From assembly GCA_963682025.1 (NCBI GenBank), contig OY821517.1, positions 21,514,482 through 21,578,481 of the forward strand: a stretch of DNA of 64,000 nucleotides. Direction: 5' to 3'. Source of the stretch: Cordilura impudica. Taxonomy: Eukaryota; Arthropoda; Insecta; Diptera; Scathophagidae. Numbering within the stretch: the first letter of the stretch is position 1; the number at the start of each line of letters is the position of its first letter. A model generated the notes under the pieces. The model was not told the DNA's origin, did no database searches, and was given only the letters and a program-made list of their open reading frames with translations. Both the position numbers and the translations under genes were made by a program. Of this stretch, positions 51,843-62,720 are shown piece by piece.

Positions 51843-52887
51843 TCTGTAAATGTACTCCTTATAAATAATTTGTATCAAAAATTCATCACTTTTCAACTTT
51901 TAAATGTTATATATTATCTTAATAGCCTAGAGTTTTGGAAAAAAAAATAACCATTAAACCTTATGTAATTGGGGTCACATATGACCCCAAGCTAATAAAA
52001 GACAATTTATTCAAAAAATTCAAATATTTTTTAAGTGCTGTTGAATTTTTAGATGCGATGCTTAAAATATAATAACCAAATGTGTAGAACTTCCGCTCCT
52101 AAAATTTATTCAAAAGAATATAAAATATAAAATTAATTCTATTTATTTTGATGTATTTAAGGATTATTTAATGAGCGATTCAAACTGTTTGCTGTAATCA
52201 CTTACGACTTGCAATAAGTATTGCTTTTCTTTAATTTTATTTTATTATATTAATTTTGTAATCATATTCTTTTGAATAAAATGTCTTTTGTTGGCTTTGG
52301 GTAATTTGTGGGTCTTCTTATTTTATTTAGAAAAATATTAATAGTTTTTATACATCAAATAATTTTATAACAAAATTGGTTAAAAGTTGTTTTAATTTAT
52401 ATTCTCGAGCAATAAGCAGATAATTGCATCAAAGATATATCACAATAGTTTATTTGGTCCCAGGAGCACTGAACCCTTAAATAAATAAAAAATAACCGAA
52501 TTATTTTGCTTAAATTCTAAATAGTGGTTTCATCGAGTTTAACAGAAAAACTCATTTTCGGTCTTTTTTTATTTAGAAATATCTTAAAATCCTGGCCTTG
52601 GCAAATAATGGGTTAGAATTCTCGGAATTACCCCAAATTTTAGGAGCGAAAGTTCCACACATTTGGTTATTATATTTTAAGCGTCATATCTAAAAATTCG
52701 ACAGCACTTAAAAAATATTTGAATTTTTTGAATAAATTGTCTTTTATTGGCTTGGGGTCATATGTGACCCCAATTCCAATGGGGTTAAATGGGTCATATT
52801 ATTTTTTTCTGAAACCCTAGGTTATTAAAATAAAATTAGCATTTAAAAGTAGAAAAGTGTTGCATTTTTGATACAATGTATTTAGAA
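51843..52887. repeat. Foldback repeat inside the left arm of the transposon
   Basis: The two halves are inverted around about 52370. The strongest part is 51971-52135 against 52605-52771, ending in the near-palindromes GGGGTCACATATGACCCC and GGGGTCATATGTGACCCC. The right arm of the host transposon has no counterpart, so this is an extra ~1-kb insertion or rearrangement. Related pieces are at 51067-51162, 56797-57130 and 58250-58490. Noncoding. Confidence 0.7.
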
Positions 52888-53397
52888 AGGGTACATTTGG
52901 GTTAAACCATCTGAACTCAACTTAAAATATTGCTGTTTTTTACATCACTGTTTCCAAATTGGCTGAATTTTGGTAGGATTAAAGTGTATCCGAGAAATAA
53001 GAAAAATCCTAAATTTAAGTTCACTGACGCATCTGGATCCGGAAATATGAGGTCTTGATTATCGGGAAAAACTATAAAAATGTACAAAGTTGTACTTACT
53101 TAATTATCATTTTCTTGATTAGTATTATAGTGACGCAACTTATCAAGGTCGTATTTGAAAGTTTAATTAATTACCTTTAATTTGATATACAACATGATTT
53201 TTTTTTTGGAAAGGTCAAAGGTCACATCTCTTGACCTCTAATTCGGGAGGCTATAGCTGTAAAAACGACAATTTTAAAAATCTGAAAAAAATATATGTTT
53301 AAGATTGGTTCCTTCCCTAAAGTTCCAAAAAATTTCAGACTGGGGGTATGCTTGGATCCAGAAATATTTATCATATCATAATTGATATTTAACAAGT

Positions 53398-53572
53398 GAA
53401 TTATTATTATTATGAATGCTGTTGTTATTGGCGTTGTTGGCGTTGTTGACATTATTATGATGAATGCTGTTGTTTTTGTTGTTGTTGGCGTTGTTGACAT
53501 TATTATGATGAATGCTGTTGTTGTTGTTGACATTATTATGATGAATGCTGTTGTTGTTGTTTAGTTTTATTA
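53398..53572. repeat. GTT-rich minisatellite at the transposase 3' end
   Basis: Tandem units of about 30-60 bp built from GACATTATTATGATGAATGC plus variable GTTGTT runs. In the transposase frame it gives a Gln-rich end before the stop at 53536. The Asn/His-rich ORF at 53376-53585 is a shadow. Confidence 0.75.
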
Positions 53573-55600
53573 TAAATGTTTTCAATTACAAATTTGCTAT
53601 CAGCGGAATAAATTTTAGCTTGTAATTGTGTTTTTGAAATTGGTATGAAGCTGTGCTGCTTTTGAGTTCCCGGAATTGTACGTAATCCTATAAATCTATC
53701 AGTTAGCAATTTCTCTTCTTCTTCATAATCTTTTTCCGTTAAATATGCAAAGTTGCAGTTCTGAAGAGTTTGCTGACACCAATTATACAAGTGGAGGGGA
53801 GTAGCTATCTGATCTTCGAATGGACGTTGCAAGCTTGCTCTTCGTGCTTCACGCTTTACCGTTCCCCCAAGACCATCACTAGGTCCTTTGCCATGACTGG
53901 TAGCAAAGAAATGCCACTCAGCGGAACAATTCAAATCTTCGCTATGATGGCATAAATTGGCAAAGTTTTTTTTATTTTTAAATTGAGCGGAAGAACCGTC
54001 CGAAAAATAAAAAGTTTTCTTTGGTATTTTCAAAAACTTGTTTTTTAAAAACTCATTTAGGTGGCGACGAAATAAATGAACTGCTATGGTATTATGTATT
54101 AGACAGTCTGATATTATTATAAAATTTGTAGTTTCTAATTTTCCATTTGATTTGTAATAAATTGCTATTGGGTATAGTGTGACCTGGCTATTATTCCATA
54201 AAAAGCCTTGCACAGAATCCTGAACCACAAAAGTTGCATTTTCGGAGAAGTCGCAAATTACTAAATACTCATTTTCTTCCAACGCAGACTTTTTGTGAGC
54301 CATAAATGCACCCTGCTCTTTAGATACGAATGAATGAGGTAGAAGAGTTTGCAGTTTTTCGCATAAAGAATCCAGAAAAGAATCAGTTTCTTTAATAATA
54401 GTTTCCAAAGAGTCTCTATCTACACTTATCCACTGTTTATATATGATTTCATCAATTTTATTTTCTAATAATAATTCACCAAGTTTCTCTTTAAAATTTT
54501 GTATATCTGGACACATGCTACATCTGCCAAGGTAGCAATTTGGTGATGGGGGATTGCATATAAGTCTTTTTAAACAATCTTTATAAGTTTCCAGCACAAA
54601 ATCCTGCACAATTTTTTCAGGTTTATTGCGTGGAGCATTAGTTTTGTATTTTGATGTATTTTACAAACACATACCTTATGGCTTCCTGACGCATCTGCTA
54701 GAACCACATTTTTTGGCCGAAGTTCACAAAATTTAGAAATTCCAATAGTTATCCCTTCATGTTTTTCTTTAAATAAAGCATAAACTTCTCGAAGATTTCC
54801 GAGTAAAAGTCTTTTATTTTTTTTACTTTTACACCATTTTCTGTTATTGACACGTAGTCTTTACATCCTGGTAGACATCTGCTGACATCATCAGTTTCAT
54901 AAAAGATTTTCACCACATCAACAATTTCTAATGGCAATCGTTTTCCAAGTTTTGGATTCGGTGTACTCAATACGCCTTCTGTCTCAACCAAGTTTTTTAC
55001 CTTTCGTGCCATGAAATTTGTTATTTGAAATTCCTCCTCCATTCTTTTCAATGTCCAGCTTTTAGGTAAAATAGTTAAAAGTTGAATTTTATCACTGTTT
55101 TTAGTTATTGATTTAAACTTTTCTTTTAGTTGTTCGATTATTTCCGATTCTGGGCATACGTGAGAGGTTGAAGGTGTTGAATTTGGGAAAATGTTGGTTT
55201 TAATTGATGTTGTTATTTTTTCTAACTTTCTAGTTGTATACCCTTTTAATGGAATTTTTCTCGAACATATTGGAGATTCTTGTAAATATGTTAAACTTTC
55301 GCTTAACTTAGAAACTCGAACATCTCCCGAAACTGATGCTTCACTTTCCGAGTCTGAAGTCTCGTTTTCTGGCTCGTTCATAGATTGAATATTATTGTTT
55401 ACACTTCCTTTTAATTTATAAAGTTCTCTTCTGCATATATCACATATTATATTTGATATTGAAATGTTATTACTAATTCCAGTCATCCATTGCTGAACTT
55501 TTCGAAGTCCTCTTGCATTCCGGACATGAGAAACTTTTTTAAATGGATTACAACAATATATTGTATTAAATGACATATTGTTTACAAAGGCAAAAAACAA
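53536..55600 (-). pseudogene. Transposase of the unassigned transposon, frameshifted
   Basis: Two long frames, 55600-54749 (283 codons) and 54609-53536 (357 codons), joined by a third frame at about 54760-54610 that encodes FCELRPKNVVLADASGSHKV and CVCKIHQNTKLM, so one gene of about 690 residues has two frameshifts at A-runs. The N-terminal part has a CDICRREL motif, an acidic Ser-rich linker and a helix-turn-helix-like segment (LKRMEEEFQITNFMARKVKN). Then CNPPSPNCYLGRCSMCP (zinc-like) and three acidic motifs in RNase H-fold order: VICDFSENATF, FYFSDGSSAQFKN and SHGKGPSDGLGGTVKREARR. These suggest a DDD/E transposase. I have seen similar proteins in animal genomes but cannot name the superfamily. 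Confidence 0.75.
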
Positions 55601-56796
55601 TCACTTTGAACACTTTTGGTTTTATTTAAAAATATTGATTTTATAGCAACACATGTGGTTTTTTAAAGCAACGTGCTTAGAATGGTTTTTTTTCGTGGTG
55701 CTTCCTTTGACTTCTCGTTTTTCAATAATTTCTCTATATCCAAGTTATTTGACACTACGAACCACACCCGACAACATTTATACTGTTTCCAAAAAAAAAT
55801 CATGTTGTATATCAAATTAAAGGTAATTAATTAACCTTTCAAATGCAGCCTTGATGAGTTGCGTAACTATAATACTTTTCAAGAAAATGATAATTAAGTA
55901 AGTACAACTTTGTAAATTTTGACCTTTTTTACGATTTTCAAGACCACATATTTCCGGATACAGAAGTGCCAGTGCCCTCAAATTTTGCACTTCTTTTAGT
56001 TCTGTAATAATCTGTCTTCCTACGAAAAATCGTACAATTTGGAGAAGGTAGTGTACACCCATTGGTTGATTTGACATGGAATTACCCATTTACAGAATAT
56101 TTTACTAAAATCCCATTTTTCTCGAAATCCGGAAAAATAAAATCCTTGTAAAAAAATTCTGCTAAAGGGATGTACCTAAAAATTCACAAAGGTAATCAGT
56201 AACATGCATTTAACAAACATATGAGGTTTTACATCCAGTTTTTTAAAATTTGTTCAAGAAAATTTTTTAAAACTTCAAAAAGGAGTTTTTAAAATTTTAT
56301 CGAAAAAATTTCCCATTTTCGGTCTCAATGAGCAATAGGTTAACCGCTTGGTAATAACACAATACTTCATAACTGAGTACTAATAGGTATATAGACCAAA
56401 AATAAATTATGGCTTTAATCAATGTCTCAATGTTGAAAAAGTGCCATCAAATTTCATGAGCTAGTTTTTTTTAGCACAAAAGTGGTCTGGGGCATTTGCT
56501 ATTTCTTGGCGAGGTTTTATTCGATTTTAAAGTTTTATAGCTTTTTGAAAGGCTAATTTAATACTTATCCCGAGTTGTATAACACCTTGTGGGTAAAATT
56601 AAAAAAGTCATATTTTCCCCATATAAACACACTTGAAATTTTCAATCGTGCTGAGGCACAACTAAATGTTTTTTGATTGACCCAAAACTTTGTATTTTTC
56701 AGTATTTTTGATATTCGCATATTTCCAGGGGGTGAGACCGAGAGTTTCAACACTTTTTTTTCCCTCCATATAATGAAGGTTTACCCTAGTGTAGAT

Positions 56797-57130
56797 ATTC
56801 CGTTTCCAAAAGTTTGGATATATCTGAGAACGTTAGCCCATTATTGTCCAAAGCCAGATTCGGATTTTAAGATAGTTTTAAATAAAGATTACCGAAAACG
56901 AGTTTTTCTATTAAACTCTATGAAACCACTTTTTAGAATTTAAAAACTATAATTCGGTTCTTTGTTAATATTAACCCTTCAAAGCACCTTGGATCAAAAT
57001 AATTCCTTGGGATATATCTGTGATGCAATGGCTCGTGAATATAATTTGATACAACTTTAACCAATTTTATTATAAAATTATTTTATTTTTAAAAACTATC
57101 TATAGTTTTCTAAATAAAATAAGAAAATTG
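56797..57130. repeat. Foldback repeat, remainder right of the transposon
   Basis: Continues the copy begun at 51067-51162: after GTGTAGAT come ATTCCGTTTCC and an AT-rich body that is inverted relative to 52310-52600 (blocks AACTTTAACCAATTTTATTA, AAACCACTTTTTAGAATTT). Confidence 0.65.
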
Positions 57131-57269
57131 TTGAACTATAACTCAACATTGTTAAATTAAAATTGACTTTGTACAGGAAAGATGTTGTTTTTTTATGATT
57201 CTACTATCTGGAGTAAAAACTGATTCTTCTTTATTATCTGTTAACACTTTTTGAAAATCTTCTATAAAT

Positions 57270-57902
57270 CGGTTCGAGATCATGTATAATTTTCTAATAC
57301 TAGAAAAGATAATACTTTATCCATCTAGCGCTGTCTTCAATTTTTTCCAAATTTCTAGAAAATTATACATGATCTCGAACCGAACTATAAATAACTAATT
57401 ATTATTACAACACAAGATCGACAATACATAAAAACTAACATACAAAACATACGGTCCAATGCAATTGTGATAAATCTGTTAAGATTTCACATGCCATTAC
57501 AGTTCCCATCTATGGGGCGGTTGGCAAAACAAAAAAGAGCTTTTTTCACATTACGAGATTTGTAATTGATCAAAGCGATGTTAATGTAGAGAAAGCTATA
57601 AATTGGAAAAAAAACTCTGCTTGTTCGTTCTAACTCTCGTATGAAAATAAAGAAAAAAAAAAAAAAAACATTTCTCATGTTCTTTTCTTTCTAATGTTGA
57701 GTTAAATAGTTGATTAAGCATGAGTTGAAGCAATAGGCAGAAGGATGCTGAAGATGAACAAGTCGCTTTGTTCGAAAGTAGCTACTCCATCTAGCGCTGT
57801 CTTCAATTTTTTTCCAAATTTCTCTTACATTGCATAAGGTATTACCTTTTCTAGTATTAGAAAATTATACATGATCTCGAACCGAACTATAAATAACTAA
57901 TT
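57270..57902. mobile_element. MITE with ~50-bp inverted ends
   Basis: Left end CGGTTCGAGATCATGTATAA and following TTTTCTAATACTAGAAAAG are repeated inverted at 57840-57885. A further inverted copy of the end at 57355-57381 and the CCATCTAGCGCTGTCTTCAA block at 57319 and 57787 show an internal duplication. Direct repeats AATCTTCTATAAAT flank it at 57256-57269 and 57903-57916. Noncoding. Confidence 0.65.
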
Positions 57903-57916
57903 AATCTTCTATAAAT

Positions 57917-58759
57917 TTAACGGCTCTCGTTTACTACAGAAATTGTAACTCTTTTTAAAATCTTCATTAGATTCCCATGTCGATAGAGGATATAATTAAA
58001 ATTCTGCAGAAATACGAACACAGATGAAAACAGTTTTAGTGTTTTGGGAAACAAAATCGCTTAAGTCACTTTTTATCAAATTTTGTGGGTAAATAAATTT
58101 TCTATTTTCGATTAGTTTCACAAATATAGCAAAATTTTATTTCTCAACCATTGAGAAGGGTTTCATCTAGTTTCCTAGAGCAATACATTAATTGTTGGTA
58201 AATAATTTTTTTAAATATGCCAAAATTCAAAGTTTGGCTTCGGCAGAGAATAGGTTAACGTTGTTCGATTTATTCCAAATTTTTGGCATGGAAGATTTGC
58301 ACATTTGTTAATTATATTTTAAGTGTCACATCTAAAAATTCAACAGCACTTACAAAATATTAGAATATTTTGAAAAATTGGCTTTTACTAGCTTGGGGTC
58401 ATATGTGACCCCAAGTCCAAAAGAGTTAATCGGGTCACTAAAATTTAGCATTTAAAAGTAGAAATTGATTAGTATTTGATATAAAGTATTTAGAGAGACT
58501 ACATTTATTGAATATTTCACAAAAATCACAGTTTTTTCGAAATCCACCAAAAATAAATCCTTGTAAAAAAAATCTTCTAGCATAGGGATTTATCTAAAAG
58601 TTACACGTAACACAGTTAACATCTAACATGTATTTAACAGAACCTTAAGGAGTCACATTTATTTTTTTTTTTAAATTTTGCTTAACACAACTTTTTAAAA
58701 CTTGAAAAAGGAGTTTTCTCATTGCGCAATAGGTTAACAACGTGGTAATAAAATAACTA
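57917..58759. repeat. Degraded foldback and transposon-arm fragments
   Basis: 58290-58417 matches the right end of the foldback repeat (GGGGTCATATGTGACCCC), and 58490-58755 matches the outer arm of the 51163-56788 element (AATAAATCCTTGTAAAAAAA, GCGCAATAGGTTAAC). The rest is unassigned. No gene. Confidence 0.55.
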
Positions 58760-59104
58760 GTAGATTCCAGCGCTCGAAATTCGAGTGCAATTTCGAGGGT
58801 TTACTTCTCAACTTAGCCAATTCACAAACCAACACTTTTTTGGTTTATTATTATTGTGAATGAAGATAACAAACTCATTAGCAAATTTAATAAACACACA
58901 CATAGCATATGTATAAGTTTATGTATGTGTTAGTAGCAACTTTAAATGCAATTTACTCAAAACAAAGGAAAAAATTTTAAAATCTGTAAATCTGGAAAAC
59001 AGCCAAAAAGAAATCCCTTTCAAATAATATACGTTTGGTCGAAATCGGGATAGAACGGTAGAACAAAATATCGGCCACAAGAAATAGCCTAGCCAATTTA
59101 TATT
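58760..59104 (-). repeat. Family C copy inserted in a transposon-arm fragment
   Basis: Reverse complement of C units: the CGCTCGAAATTCGAG palindromic end, AGCCAATTCACAAACCAACA, and GAAATCGGGATAGAACGGTA. The transposon-arm fragment resumes at 59105 (ATACTTCACGTCTGAGTACT). Confidence 0.65.
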
Positions 59105-59395
59105 ACCGATACTTCACGTCTGAGTACTTATGGGTATAGAGACCAAAAAATGAATGATGGCATTAAGCAATTTCTTAAAAATTTCCATCAGATTTCACGA
59201 CCTAGTGTTGTTTGGCACAATCGTGGTCTGGGGCATTTGCTATTTCTTGGCGAGTTTTTATTCGTTTTTGAAGCTATATAGCTTTTTGAAAATACAATTT
59301 AGTACTGATATCGATTCACATAAGAACTTGTCGAAAAAATTAAACTGTAGAACGAAATTTTCCTAAAATCTGAAAAAAAAAGTTATATTTTCCCC
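59105..59395. repeat. Transposon-arm fragment, continued
   Basis: Matches the right arm of the 51163-56788 element (CGTGGTCTGGGGCATTTGCT, CTATTTCTTGGCGAG, TATATTTTCCCCATA). Confidence 0.65.
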
Positions 59396-59401
59396 ATACA
59401 A

Positions 59402-59480
59402 ACACACGCTCGAAACTCGAGTGCAATTTCTAGGCGACTTTATTCTTTAACTTAGCCAATTCAGAAACCAACACTTTTTG
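59402..59480 (-). repeat. Family C copy interrupted by family A, left part
   Basis: CGCTCGAAACTCGAGTGCAA through CAGAAACCAACACTTTTT. The copy resumes at about 62446. Confidence 0.6.
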
Positions 59481-59531
59481 TACCCAATATCACTATGGGG
59501 TTTGGGGATAATGACTTTGTACTAACCAAAT

Positions 59532-60853
59532 GGCGGTAGGAAATATCGCCCAAGAAAAATCGCAACAAAAAAATGAAAAATCGCCCAATTCAATACAAAA
59601 TTGCGTTAAATTTCATATGAAGAAGCACCGAAATTTATTAGGTTTTTTTCGTTATTTTTGGCTTTATTTCCTTTAATAAAATTGGATAATTTTTCATTAT
59701 GAAAAATCACCAAAAAATAACATATGAAAAATGGCCCAAAATTGTTCCTTTTGTAGTTTTCAAACAACTGTTGGCAATTCATGTTGATTACTTTGATGAA
59801 AAGGTAAGTACGCATTTATCCATAAATGAGAAGGATTATTTTGTTTGGTTGTAAATACATTAAACATAAAATATATGTACAGAAACAAACTGGAAATGAA
59901 AAATTTTTAAAAAATATCGCGCGATTTTTGAACAAAATTAAAATTTTTCGGGGAAAAAGCGCATAAAGGAATTTAAAAACAGAAACTAAAATTGAAAAAT
60001 TTTTACAAAAATCGCGCGTTTTTTGTTAATATTTTTCGCCTGTGGCGCTTTCGACAATACATATTGAAAATTTTTCGGGGAAAAAGCGCATAAAGAAATT
60101 TAAAAACAGAAACTAAAATTGAAAAATTTTTACAAAAAATCGAACGATTTTTGTAAAAATTTTCGTCTGCGGCGCTTTGGTCAAAAGCAAAAACTAAAAG
60201 TAGAACATTTTTAAAAAAAATTAGCGCGATTCTCATTCTCCGCAATAGAAACAAAATGAAGCAATACATCTTACAAATAACTTTAAAAACGCTAATTGTT
60301 TTTTCCCAACAGATATTTCCTTTCATATTTGTTTTAATGGATAAAAAAAAACCAAAAAGTGTTACGACCATCTATTCAATTACATAAATAATAATATAAT
60401 TAATTTGGAAGTATACAGTTTCATTACCGACTTTGAAGCTGCATTGCAAAGTTCTTTAAAAAAAAAAAATTTCATGACGCAAAACACTACGGTTGCAGGT
60501 TTCATTTCTACCAAGCAATTAGGCGCAATCTCTCAATACAGTATTGTTGCCTTGCCGTCATTTGAAATTCTGCAATGAGTGCGTACTTAAATCGCAGGCA
60601 AAAGGTTTGGCTGAAGGCTTAAACCAGTACTTCTGTCCATACTGTCGCGCAGCTGCTGAAGAAGCAATGGATGTTTTCATTTGAAAATAAAGAAAATTTT
60701 ACATAATTTGGGTGATTTTTCTTTTATTTTGGGGAAAAAATCGTTTTTCATATTTGGGTGATTTTTCATTTTTTTTTTTTTTTGGCAATATTTCATTTTG
60801 GCGATTTTTCATTTTTTTGTGCGATTTTTCTTTAGGCGATATTTCCTACCGCC
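59532..60853. mobile_element. 1.3-kb inverted-repeat element carrying a RING fragment
   Basis: Ends GGCGGTAGGAAATATCGCCC and, inverted, GGCGGTAGGAAATATCGCCT, with inverted similarity for about 55 bp or more (GAAAAATCGCACAAAAAAAT). It interrupts a family A copy at an ACCAAA-like site. A direct repeat of about 75 bp recurs with ~123-bp spacing (GGGGAAAAAGCGCATAAA at 59951 and 60075). No transposase. It carries a RING-like coding fragment at 60523-60684. Confidence 0.75.
60523..60684 (+). pseudogene. RING-finger C-terminal fragment
   Basis: 53 codons and a stop: VLLPCRHLKFCNECVLKS, then LNQYFCPYCRAAAEEAMDVF. The C-x-H-x4-C-x2-C ... C-x2-C spacing is the second half of a RING finger of the type found at the C-terminus of E3 ubiquitin ligases. 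The first Cys pair is not in frame; a TAG precedes the segment. AATAAA follows the stop within a few bases. Either the element captured a host gene end, or it once encoded a RING protein. Confidence 0.6.
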
Positions 60854-61624
60854 ACCAAAAATATTTGACCTAGACCCATCGTTTATTATACCGATCGACT
60901 TAGAATTACCTTCTGAGTCGATTTAGCGATGTCCGTCCGACTGTCTGTCCGCCTGTCCGTCCGTCCGTCTGTCCGCCTGTCCGTCCATCTGTGTGTCCAT
61001 GTAAACCTTATAATCAAACTATAGGTCGCAAATATGGATATGTTTTGATAAAATTTGAATTTTAAGTTTTTACCGACCACAGGATAAACGCTGTTGAAAT
61101 TGGTAAAATTCGGTCGATGTTCAGACCTATTCCCCTACAAATGACCCCTATGAAATTGACATAAATTGCCATGAGATTCAAATTATCATATAGATCTCAG
61201 TCAAATTGGGTTTGTGCATGTTTATTATATCCATTTATCAGTATTCCAAAAATAATCCCTATAGTACAATTCTTAATCATAAGCCCCATATAGAACTGCT
61301 CCCCGATATTCACTTAAATATATCAAAAACAAAAATATTGCACAGATTTTTCTCAAATTTGGTTTGTATATATTTTTTCAAAATATAGGTGACTTCACCA
61401 AAGATGGTCAAGATCGGTCCATTTTTCGACCTAGTCCCCATATAAATATAGCACCCGATATGAACTTTTTCATATTTGCGCAAAAAAAATTAATATCAAT
61501 GCCAATCAAATTTGAGTTATGTTCATTTTCTATATCGAATTAGTTGGACCAAAAGATGGGGCCTCTAAACCATGGTATAGGGTAACATATGGTCGGTCTA
61601 CACCGACTATAATTTACCTACTTG

Positions 61625-62445
61625 TTATATCCTATACCACTATGTGGTTTGGCTATAATGACTTTGTGCTGCTGTTTGTAACTACCAAAAATATTTGACC
61701 TACACCCATCGGAATTACCTTCTTAGACGATTTAGCGATGTCCGTCCGTCTGTCTGTCCGTCTGCCCGCCTGTCCGTCCATCCGTCCTTCCGTCCGTCCG
61801 TCTGTGTCTCCATGTAAACCTTGTAATCAAACTATAGGTCGCAAATATGAATATGTTTTGATAAAATTTGAATTTTAAGCTTTTTATCGACCACAGGATA
61901 AACGCTGTTGAAATTGCTAAAATTCGGTCGATGTTCAGACCTAGTCCCCATACAAATGACCCCTACGAAATTGACATAAATTGCCATGAGTTTCAAATTA
62001 TCATATAGATCTCAGTCAAATTGGGTTTGTGCATGTTTATTATATCCATTTATCAGTAGCCCACAAATAATCCCTATAGGACAATTCTTAATCATAAGCC
62101 CCATATAGAACTGCTACCCGATCTTCACTTAAATATATCAAAAATCAAAAATATTGCACAGATGTTTCTCAAATTTGGTTTGTATATATTTTTTCTCTAT
62201 ATAACTGACTTTGCCAAATATAGTCAGGATCGGTCCATTTTTCGATCTAGTCCCCATATAAATATAGCATCCGATATGAACTTTTTCATATCTGAAGCCA
62301 AAAAAATTAATAACAATGCCACTCAAATTTGGTTTATGCTTATTTTCAATATCGAATTAGTTGCACCGAAGAGAAAGGGTCTCTAAACCATGGTATAGGG
62401 TATCATATAGTTGGTCTAAACCGACTTTAGTTCTCTGACTTGTTT
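61625..62445 (-). repeat. Family A copy, second of a tandem pair
   Basis: Nearly complete: CCACTATGTGG hairpin end, GTCCGTCCGTCT tract at 61741-61803, GATCGGTCCATTTTTCGA block and a degenerate GGTCTAAACC palindrome at the right. Head-to-tail with the preceding copy. Confidence 0.75.
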
Positions 62446-62720
62446 TGATTTATTATTATTGTGAATAAAGAAAACAAACTCAATAACAAAAACATTACCA
62501 AATTTAATAACACACACATAGCATTGTAAAATTTGATATATGTGTTTGTAGCAACTTTAAATGTAATTTACTCTAAACAAAGGCAAAAATTAAAAAATCT
62601 GTAAGTCTGGTGAACAGTTAAAAGGAATTACCTTTAAAAACATATACGTTTCGTCAAAATCGGGGTAAAACGGTAGAACAAAACATAGGTCACAAGAAAT
62701 TGCCTAGCCTAATAATTTTA
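62446..62720 (-). repeat. Family C copy, right part
   Basis: Resumes after the family A pair: TTTATTATTATTGTGAATAA through AACGGTAGAACAAAACATAG and GAAATTGCCTAGCCTAATA, as in other C copies. Confidence 0.6.

Larger units (their letters stand above)
51163..56788 (-). mobile_element. 5.6-kb DNA transposon of unassigned superfamily
   Basis: Outer ends TAGGGT... and ...ACCCTA begin long inverted repeats (left 51163-51840 against right about 56090-56788, with further inner matches 53040-53220 against 55785-55990). The 8-bp sequence GTGTAGAT flanks both sides (51155-51162, 56789-56796), and the flanks join into one copy of a foldback repeat, so this is a real target-site duplication. A minus-strand transposase gene, now frameshifted, lies inside. 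An 8-bp duplication is used by hAT, P, Merlin, Novosib and Zisupton groups, but the protein does not look like hAT or P. Confidence 0.85.
59481..61624 (-). repeat. Family A copy interrupted by an inverted-repeat element
   Basis: Family A parts are 59481-59531 and 60854-61624. They include the right-end hairpin (degenerate), a long GTCCGTCCGTCC/GTCTGTCC tract at 60931-60996, and the terminal GGTCGGTCTACACCGACTAT palindrome near 61590. A second copy follows directly. Confidence 0.75.

Noticed and set aside
53376..53585. Asn/His-rich ORFs over the GTT minisatellite
   Set aside because: They are produced by the tandem repeat in all frames; only the transposase tail frame has context.
54660..54690. 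Splice donor AAGGTATGTG in the unassigned transposase
   Set aside because: Coding similarity to the family appears to continue across it (SGSHKVCVCKIHQ), so it is probably not an intron start.
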